From Syntrophotaleaceae bacterium (GTDB lineage Bacteria; Desulfobacterota; Desulfuromonadia; Desulfuromonadales; Syntrophotaleaceae): a stretch of 64,000 nt of DNA. The stretch covers positions 372,001-436,000 of the forward strand of contig JAWKQB010000002.1 of NCBI GenBank assembly GCA_041390365.1, in the 5' to 3' direction. Positions 59,344-64,000 of this stretch are shown in pieces. Positions within the stretch are counted from its first letter, which is position 1. Every line of letters begins with the position of its first letter. The notes beneath the pieces were generated by a model. The model made no database searches. It had not been told where the DNA came from and saw nothing but the letters and a program-made list of their open reading frames with translations. The translations under genes were made by a program, and so were the position numbers.

Positions 59344-59407
59344 TTCTGGACCTCTTCGGATCTTCGGAGATGGCGACTGCATGGCCGCTACATGCAAATA
59401 ACGCGCT

Positions 59408-59436
59408 ACTCTAGCGTTTTTGGAAGGGAAAGTCAA
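59408..59436 (-). promoter_or_regulatory. sigma-70 promoter of the DAHP synthase gene
   Basis: On the minus strand TTGACT (59431-59436) and TAGAGT (59408-59413) are exactly 17 bases apart, 65 bases before the start codon. Confidence 0.65.
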
Positions 59437-59466
59437 AGAGACTATTGCCGAAAAAGGGGAAAGAAA

Positions 59467-59496
59467 TTGACAGATCCCCGTTTGCTTGGGTATAAA
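59467..59496 (+). promoter_or_regulatory. sigma-70 promoter of the yggT-divIVA unit
   Basis: TTGACA (59467-59472) and TATAAA (59491-59496) are 18 bases apart. The region between here and yggT holds the repeat array. Confidence 0.65.
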
Positions 59497-59540
59497 CTGA
59501 TGCCAGGATCCCGGTCTTGATGGTGGGTTGGGCCAAAGCA

Positions 59541-59678
59541 GGGCGGACACGCAGGTCCGCCTCTACATCATCCTGGCCCGCAGGGTCGGATCCGCAGGTT
59601 CATCCTAGGGGCAGACCCCGCGTCTACCCGATAACCCGTTTTACACGTAGGGGCAGACCTGCGTGTCTGCCCGACAAC
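59541..59678. repeat. three copies of a GTAGGGGCAGACC-type palindromic repeat
   Basis: Copy 1 (inverted) is at 59541-59566, copy 2 at 59606-59637, copy 3 at 59648-59678. Each has a GGGGCAGAC / GTCTGCCC pair that can fold back on itself. This resembles the widespread intergenic repeats found in Desulfuromonadales and Chloroflexi. Confidence 0.75.
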
Positions 59679-59715
59679 AGGCTCAATGTATCTATAATTG
59701 AAAGGATGAGGGACA

Positions 59716-60003
59716 TTGCCTATTCTGACAGACCTGCTTGTAGTCTTTGCCCAAATGGTGCAAATGATCATCGGCGTTTACATATTCATCGTCATTGCCC
59801 GTGCCCTGATTTCCTGGGTCGGTCCCGATCCCTACAATCCCATTGTCCGTTTTCTCTACAGTGCCACCGAGCCGGTGTTGAACCGCTTGCGCAGGCTTCT
59901 TCCGATGCAGTTTGGCGGAATCGATTTCTCTCCTCTGGCTTTGCTGTTCATCCTCTATTTCATTCAGCGTCTGGTCAGCCGCTTACTGTGGAGGCTTGGT
60001 TGA
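59716..60003 (+). CDS. yggT: YggT family membrane protein
   Basis: The start is TTG 59716, with AGGATGAGG upstream. The 95 residues have two membrane helices (VQMIIGVYIFIVIARALISW; PLALLFILYFIQRLVSRLL) and the motif DPYNPIVRFLYSATEPVLNRLRRLLP between them, the YggT signature. It is linked to osmotic stress and K+ uptake in E. coli and to SepF/DivIVA division clusters in other bacteria. It is followed by divIVA. Confidence 0.9.
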   Translation: MPILTDLLVVFAQMVQMIIGVYIFIVIARALISWVGPDPYNPIVRFLYSATEPVLNRLRRLLPMQFGGIDFSPLALLFILYFIQRLVSRLLWRLG

Positions 60004-60058
60004 TGGAAGCATTTGTCTTTTCCATAATCGAAAGAATTAAGCTAAGAGGAACCCGATT

Positions 60059-60586
60059 ATGACCATTACGCCTATCGATATTCAGCAGCACCGCTTCAAG
60101 AGCAGCGCTTTCGGATATGAAAAAGCGGGAGTCGATCACTTTCTGGAACAGGTGGCCGAAGAGCTGGAGCACTACCACCGGCAGGTGCAGGAACTGAAGG
60201 AGGAGTTGGCCCGCACCAGGGCTTCCCTCGAGGAGATGCGGCAAAGGGAGGAAATGCTCAAGGAAACCCTGCTGACCGCCCAGAAAATGACGGACGATAT
60301 CAAGGCCAACGCTCTCAAGGAAGCGGAAATCATGGTTGCCGAGGCGGCATTGCAGGGCGAGAGGATCATTCAGGATGCTGAGAAGAGGCGCGCAGAGCTG
60401 CTGCAGGACCTGCAGGAGCTTCAGCGGCAGAAAATATCCTTCGAATCTTCCCTCAAGGGTTTGATCGAGGGTCATCTTCGCATGCTCGAACTCGAGCCCC
60501 CTCGCGACAACCTCGCTGGAAGCAAATTTTTTCTCAGCGGTCCCTCTCTGGAGCGGGACGATTCCGGTGAAAATGAATCACCGTGA
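60059..60586 (+). CDS. divIVA: DivIVA domain protein
   Basis: A 175-residue protein starting MTITPIDIQQHRFKSSAFGYEKAGVD, with the conserved N-terminal membrane-curvature domain (FLEQVAEELEH) and then a long coiled coil (VQELKEELARTRASLEEMRQ to about 150). The tail is acidic. DivIVA marks cell poles or division sites. Its end overlaps the yggU start by 20 bases. Confidence 0.9.
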   Translation: MTITPIDIQQHRFKSSAFGYEKAGVDHFLEQVAEELEHYHRQVQELKEELARTRASLEEMRQREEMLKETLLTAQKMTDDIKANALKEAEIMVAEAALQGERIIQDAEKRRAELLQDLQELQRQKISFESSLKGLIEGHLRMLELEPPRDNLAGSKFFLSGPSLERDDSGENESP

Positions 60587-60884
60587 AATGCCATCGTGGC
60601 TCGAAAAGGTTGAAGATGGAGTCTTGATCAAGGTTTTTGTTCAGCCAAGGGCCTCCAGAAACGAAATGGTCGGGCTGCAGGGCGAGGAATTGAAAATTCG
60701 CCTGACCTCCCCGCCCGTGGAAGGGGCCGCCAATCGACTCTGCCGGGAGTTTATTGCCAAGCTTCTCGGTGTCGCCAAGGGCCGAGTCACTCTTGTGGCG
60801 GGAGAAAAGTCACGACACAAGCGTCTGCTGGTCGAAGGGATCGGTCCCGACGAAGTCCTGCCTCGCCTTGAAACCCCGCACTGA
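60567..60884 (+). CDS. yggU: DUF167 (YggU) family protein
   Basis: The start is GTG 60567 inside the divIVA end. The 105-residue fold is the DUF167 alpha/beta domain: VEDGVLIKVFVQPRASRNEMVG, LKIRLTSPPVEGAANRLCREFIAKLLGV, VTLVAGEKSRHKRLLVEG. Function is unknown, but the yggT-divIVA-yggU order is conserved in many bacteria. An N-terminal 6-10 residues may be trimmed if ATG at 60573 is used. Confidence 0.88.
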   Translation: MKMNHREMPSWLEKVEDGVLIKVFVQPRASRNEMVGLQGEELKIRLTSPPVEGAANRLCREFIAKLLGVAKGRVTLVAGEKSRHKRLLVEGIGPDEVLPRLETPH

Positions 60885-61055
60885 CTCTGATGAGTTCCCT
60901 TCCAAAAAAAATCTCCATCTCGCTGGTTTCGAAAACCAGGCAGTTCAGCTATTTATGCGGCTATGACGGTTTCTGGTCAGGGATCGGATTTACAGGAGGC
61001 CCTTTTGGGGTAATATAGTCCTAAAGTAAGGGCGTTCGAGCCGATGGAGGGAATT

Positions 61056-61328
61056 ATGGGTGAGAAGATTCTCGATATCGACCAGATGACAAAGTATGCC
61101 AAGGAGCTCCGGGAATTAAGGGATCAGAATAGTGATCTCGAAAAACTGAACAGGGATCTGCAGCAGCGCCTGAACGATCTGCACGGGGAATACTTGGAAC
61201 TCCGCTACAAATTGAAAAACACCGTTTCCCAGGAAGAGGTTCTGGTTCTGCGCAAGAAGATTCTCGAATTGCAGAACGAACTGCAGCTGAAGTGTTCGAC
61301 TCCCGAAGGAAAGCCTCCTGCAGGCTAG
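61056..61328 (+). CDS. small coiled-coil protein (90 aa)
   Basis: ATG 61056 has GGAGGG 5 bases upstream and is preferred over the ATG 12 bases earlier. The product is one long heptad coiled coil (MTKYAKELRELRDQNSDLEK, LNRDLQQRLNDLHGEYLELR, KKILELQNELQLK). It is cytoplasmic and of unknown function, perhaps a division or cell-shape helper given the DivIVA genes nearby. A TAATAT box lies near 61011. Confidence 0.7.
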   Translation: MGEKILDIDQMTKYAKELRELRDQNSDLEKLNRDLQQRLNDLHGEYLELRYKLKNTVSQEEVLVLRKKILELQNELQLKCSTPEGKPPAG

Positions 61329-61378
61329 ATCCTGGGTGTCTGCCAGCCTGAAAAACAGTCTTTCGTACTGTCCGGTCC

Positions 61379-61870
61379 TTAAGGGGTAAGCCTTGACCAT
61401 GCCTGCAGGGGAATGACCCCCTCTTCCTCAAAGGGGATGGTGCGCGATATGACACCGAATCCCCCGACCGTAATTTCCCCCTCTATTGTGAACGGGATAT
61501 TCTCTCTTCCCTGAATCTGCTGCCCTGTGCGAAGCAGGTTGAGGTAGCTGCTGGACAGGCGAACGGCCAACCGACCTGTTTCATGGGGCTCGATCCTGAC
61601 CGATTCTGCAGATTGCCCATGGGCAATACGGATGTCCATCAGGGAGAGGGCATATCGGACTCTTTTGATGGTAATGGCCGAATCGTTGGGATTGTAAAGG
61701 CTGAGATCAGCGGACAGAATGGCATGGCTGAGGGTCAGATTTTCCAACTGCAGGCCGAACAGGCTGACTTCGGGAGGAACCGGGCGGAGTGTGGCGCAGC
61801 CGGCCAACACCATGAAAAGAACGGCGGTTATGGCCATTCGGCAAGTTCTTGAGGCGTGAGCTGAGATCAT
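61379..61870 (-). CDS. LEA14-like (LEA_2 domain) lipoprotein
   Basis: A 163-residue protein with a lipobox (VLAGC, Cys25) and a C-terminal LEA_2 beta-sandwich: VSLFGLQLENLTLSHAILSADLSLYNPNDSAITIKRV and GRENIPFTIEGEITVGGFG in short pieces. The N-terminus (MISAHASRTCRMAI) is polar, so the real start may be an internal Met. LEA_2 proteins are stress-related. The start has AAGGAG upstream. Confidence 0.82.
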   Translation of the reverse strand: MISAHASRTCRMAITAVLFMVLAGCATLRPVPPEVSLFGLQLENLTLSHAILSADLSLYNPNDSAITIKRVRYALSLMDIRIAHGQSAESVRIEPHETGRLAVRLSSSYLNLLRTGQQIQGRENIPFTIEGEITVGGFGVISRTIPFEEEGVIPLQAWSRLTP

Positions 61871-61892
61871 GACGGACTCCTTATTGGAGAAT

Positions 61893-63044
61893 TCATCCGG
61901 TTGGTTTCCCCCGGCTTAAATAACGGCTCATCCGCAGCAGGAAGCCCTGCCGGGTCAGCAAAGCTCCATGGGGGCAGAGTTCCTGGCAGCAGAAGCAGCC
62001 GATGCATCGATTATAATCGATGGTCAACCGGCCGTTTTCCAAACGCATGGTTTGCGGGGGGCAGTGAGCGACGCACACCCCGCATTTCAGGCAGCGACCC
62101 TTGTCGACCATTGGCAAAGCGCTCAGCGACCGTTTGAGTGTTTTTTGCAGAAAAGGCGGCAGGCTGAAATCTATTTCGGTACTTTTGGCCGGGCGAAAGT
62201 TGCTGCAGGCCAGCTTTGTGATCGGCTCCCCCCGCAGATTGATCTCCTCCAAACGGCTGCCCGGGCGGCCCGTTGCGGCCGCGATACGCTGGGTCCAGAC
62301 CCGTTCCTGGGGGAGGCCGACCAGGGCCGCGGCCGCCGTATCCAAGGCCAGGGGGCTGCGGCTGGCCAGCAGGGCGCCGATCCTGACCGGATCGCCGCCG
62401 CCCGGACCGTTCCCTTCCATGCCGATGACGGCATCGGCAATGGTCAGGGCCGGAGCGATATGTTCCGCAAGTTCCAGCAGCATCAGACTGAAAAAGGCCT
62501 TGTCCTTCCCGGCCTGAAGATGCAGCCGGGGTTTACGCAGGCCGACGATGGCGCCGAACAGGTTTTTGACCCCACAGGTCATGCCGATCATCTGATGCGT
62601 TTTCAGCTTAGGCAGATTGATGACGACATCGGCCTCGATGATGTCTCGGGCGATTTCCAGTTGACGAAAGGCCAATCCTTCAATCCGTACCGGCACCGAC
62701 TCCTCGAAAGAAGCGAACTTCGCTCCGGTCTCTTCCACGACCTGCAGGATGCCGCTGCTGGCCGCAACCGCCCGGGGCGAACCAAAACCCGGAGAATCAC
62801 CCACGGAGACGATACCACCTGCATCCTGCACCATCCGAATGACCGCCCGAACAATTTCGGGATGGGTGGTAACGGCCTTTTCCGGTGCCTTTCCCGCCAA
62901 AAGATTCGGCTTCAGAAGGACTTTCTGGCCTGGTCGAACAAAGGTCTGGATTCCCCCTTCATGCTGCAGAAGCAGCTTCAGCGCCTCAGCGACCCGATGT
63001 CTGCTGTAATCCTGGCAGGCGGCCAGTGATACCAAGGGTTTCAA
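61893..63044 (-). CDS. DUF362 protein with C-terminal 2[4Fe-4S] ferredoxin domain
   Basis: A 383-residue protein starting at TTG 63044, which overlaps the YjbQ gene stop (TTGA). The DUF362 domain (about 35-290; VLLKPNLLAGK, EADVVINLPKLKTHQMIGMTCGVKNLFGAIVG) is followed by two cluster motifs (CLKCGVCVAHCPP and CIGCFCCQELCPHG). DUF362 proteins are common in anaerobes and probably electron-transfer enzymes, but their substrate is unknown. It is coupled to yjbQ and the lipase gene in one minus-strand unit. Confidence 0.88.
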   Translation of the reverse strand: MKPLVSLAACQDYSRHRVAEALKLLLQHEGGIQTFVRPGQKVLLKPNLLAGKAPEKAVTTHPEIVRAVIRMVQDAGGIVSVGDSPGFGSPRAVAASSGILQVVEETGAKFASFEESVPVRIEGLAFRQLEIARDIIEADVVINLPKLKTHQMIGMTCGVKNLFGAIVGLRKPRLHLQAGKDKAFFSLMLLELAEHIAPALTIADAVIGMEGNGPGGGDPVRIGALLASRSPLALDTAAAALVGLPQERVWTQRIAAATGRPGSRLEEINLRGEPITKLACSNFRPAKSTEIDFSLPPFLQKTLKRSLSALPMVDKGRCLKCGVCVAHCPPQTMRLENGRLTIDYNRCIGCFCCQELCPHGALLTRQGFLLRMSRYLSRGKPTG

Positions 63045-63436
63045 GAGCCGACGACCTGGATGTGGAGCTTGCGCTGCCGGGGACCGTCGAACTCACAGAA
63101 GAAAAGCGCCTGCCAGGTACCCAGGACCGGTTTCCCTCCCTCGATGATCACCCATTGCTGCGGTCCCACCAGGGTGCTTTTGATATGAGCGGCGCTGTTG
63201 CCTTCGCCGTGGCGATAATTATCCTGGAAAGGGACTATTTTGTTCAATTCCGCAAGCAGATCGCGCACCACGTCAGGGTCGGCGTTTTCGTTGATGGTTA
63301 TTCCGGCAGTGGTATGGGGAACATGCAGCAGCGCCAGGCCCGAAGAAATTCCGCTTTCGGCGATCGCCTCGCGAATACGCGAGGTGATGTCGATCATTTC
63401 GACCTGATGATGAGTGGTTATGGCGAGGGTTTTCAT
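63041..63436 (-). CDS. YjbQ / UPF0047 family protein
   Basis: ATG 63436 begins a 131-residue alpha/beta protein. MKTLAITTHHQVEMIDITSRI, GLALLHVPHTTAGITINENADPDVVRDLL and HIKSTLVGPQQWVIIEGGKPVLGTWQALFFCEFDGPR (in pieces) match YjbQ. The paired His (HVPHTT, NYRHGEGNSAAH) suggest a metal site, and members show weak thiamine-phosphate synthase activity. It is between the DUF362 and lipase genes. Confidence 0.9.
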   Translation of the reverse strand: MKTLAITTHHQVEMIDITSRIREAIAESGISSGLALLHVPHTTAGITINENADPDVVRDLLAELNKIVPFQDNYRHGEGNSAAHIKSTLVGPQQWVIIEGGKPVLGTWQALFFCEFDGPRQRKLHIQVVGS

Positions 63437-63443
63437 GACGGCA

Positions 63444-64000
63444 TCACTCCTCAAGAAGTCCGGCCAGAATGCCGGGGATGTCCGGTCTGAACAGCAGGGC
63501 AGTATGGCCCGTGCCGAACAACTCGATATTGCGGGCGCCCTCGAGGCGGGCGTTTTCACAAGGGACCACCATGTTGTCGTGGCGGCTGAAAAGGCAGTAA
63601 ATACGGGTCGACTCCGGCAAGGGAGCCTCCGCAAGTCGCTGCAAAAAAGGGGATCCCGGCATCAGCAGGCCGCCCAGGGAGGTCACGGTGAAAGGAGCCA
63701 GTTTCGATCCCCGATGGGGCGTCGCCAACATGATGCAGCGATCGACCTTGCCGGCGCCGCCGCGAAGCTGCAGGAAGTTCCTGGCGATGATTCCGCCCAT
63801 GGAGTGGCAAATGAGATGGACCTTGTCGAGGCCTGTTGAAAAACGATATTCATCGACCTTTTTGGCCAGTTCCTCGGTCAGTGTCTCCACATCCTTCCAT
63901 GGCGGAAGTTTCAGGGCGTGAAGAGTAGTGAATCCCCGGCGGCGTAGCGCCAGCTTTAAGCAGATCCAGGACGAGCGGCTGTGAAAAAGCCCGTGCAGCA
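63444..64000 (-). CDS. alpha/beta-hydrolase lipase-like protein (cut by window end)
   Basis: The reading frame stays open to the window edge, so the start lies beyond it; 185 residues are visible. An oxyanion-type LHGLFHSRSSW is followed by the nucleophile elbow CHSMGG and RDHIN-free loops; ATPHRGSKLAPF and SRHDNMVVP (probable Asp) and GTGHTALLF (His) complete a Ser-Asp-His triad. It resembles secreted triacylglycerol lipases of the PHB/LipA-type fold. The signal region is not in the window. A short internal start at 63890 would lose the oxyanion loop. Confidence 0.85.
   Translation of the reverse strand, partial: LHGLFHSRSSWICLKLALRRRGFTTLHALKLPPWKDVETLTEELAKKVDEYRFSTGLDKVHLICHSMGGIIARNFLQLRGGAGKVDRCIMLATPHRGSKLAPFTVTSLGGLLMPGSPFLQRLAEAPLPESTRIYCLFSRHDNMVVPCENARLEGARNIELFGTGHTALLFRPDIPGILAGLLEE

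Larger units (their letters stand above)
59344..59715. other. 372-bp divergent intergenic region
   Basis: It contains the promoters of the DAHP synthase gene (minus) and yggT (plus) and three copies of a GGGGCAGACC-type repeat between them and yggT. No gene is visible. Confidence 0.7.

Overview
The window looks like a chromosomal segment of a GC-rich deltaproteobacterium of the Desulfuromonadales/Geobacterales type (Geobacter, Desulfuromonas or Pelobacter relatives). This rests on gene content only: an ImcH-type seven-heme quinol cytochrome next to an octaheme cytochrome and an outer-membrane barrel, a GGDDY-type diguanylate cyclase with the LPGN signature, DUF362 ferredoxin-type proteins and a YggT-DivIVA-YggU block. 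There is no rRNA, tRNA, CRISPR array, prophage or transposase that I can see. Most of the sequence is densely packed housekeeping genes. Both window edges cut a gene (1-231 and 63444-64000).

Layout. 1-3.6 kb: an unidentified gene end, then a minus-strand operon of an isoprenoid-synthase-fold protein, a SAM methyltransferase and a secreted sensor-like protein, then a shortened substrate-binding protein. 3.8-5.7 kb: two convergent MscS channels sharing a terminator. 5.9-9.3 kb: a frameshifted Rossmann gene, two tiny membrane or lipoprotein genes, DUF488 and glycogen debranching enzyme GlgX. 9.3-14.4 kb: SBP56 (methanethiol oxidase family) with a membrane partner, a DUF2179 protein and an SLC12-type transporter. 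14.6-19.9 kb: an electron-transfer locus (DUF4019 protein, monoheme cytochrome, ImcH-like cytochrome, octaheme cytochrome, 666-residue barrel) that could carry electrons from quinol to the outer membrane. 20.1-23.3 kb: a six-hairpin glycosidase, then a membrane GGDEF protein translationally coupled to a coiled-coil lipoprotein.

23.5-38.7 kb: prfC, a PadR regulator, asnS, small zinc-ribbon and DUF4177 proteins, trpS, lon, polA and a YdbH/YdbL envelope-lipid module. 38.8-51.6 kb: a pseudopilin-like protein, mgtE, recO, glyQ-glyS, ppdK, a CxxC protein, endonuclease V, an FAH-family hydrolase, a UPF0126 membrane protein and a rhomboid protease. 51.6-57.4 kb: an SLC13/RCK transporter and the thiamine operon thiF-thiS-thiG-thiH-thiE. 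57.7-64 kb: small DNA-binding and coiled-coil proteins, a DAHP synthase, the YggT-DivIVA-YggU block, a LEA-type lipoprotein, a DUF362 iron-sulfur protein, YjbQ and a truncated lipase.

Most striking points: (i) the GGDEF protein has Ser in place of the guanine-selecting Asp (the Hypr substitution linked to cyclic AMP-GMP synthesis) and lies near an extracellular-electron-transfer locus; (ii) the inner-membrane-to-outer-membrane cytochrome route has no visible surface cytochrome; (iii) the isoprenoid-synthase/methyltransferase/secreted-protein operon has no assigned product; (iv) the YdbL protein seems to carry a YnbE-like lipoprotein strand at its N-terminus; (v) the thi operon has an inverted repeat across its promoter, a palindromic insert between thiS and thiG, and no recognisable TPP riboswitch.
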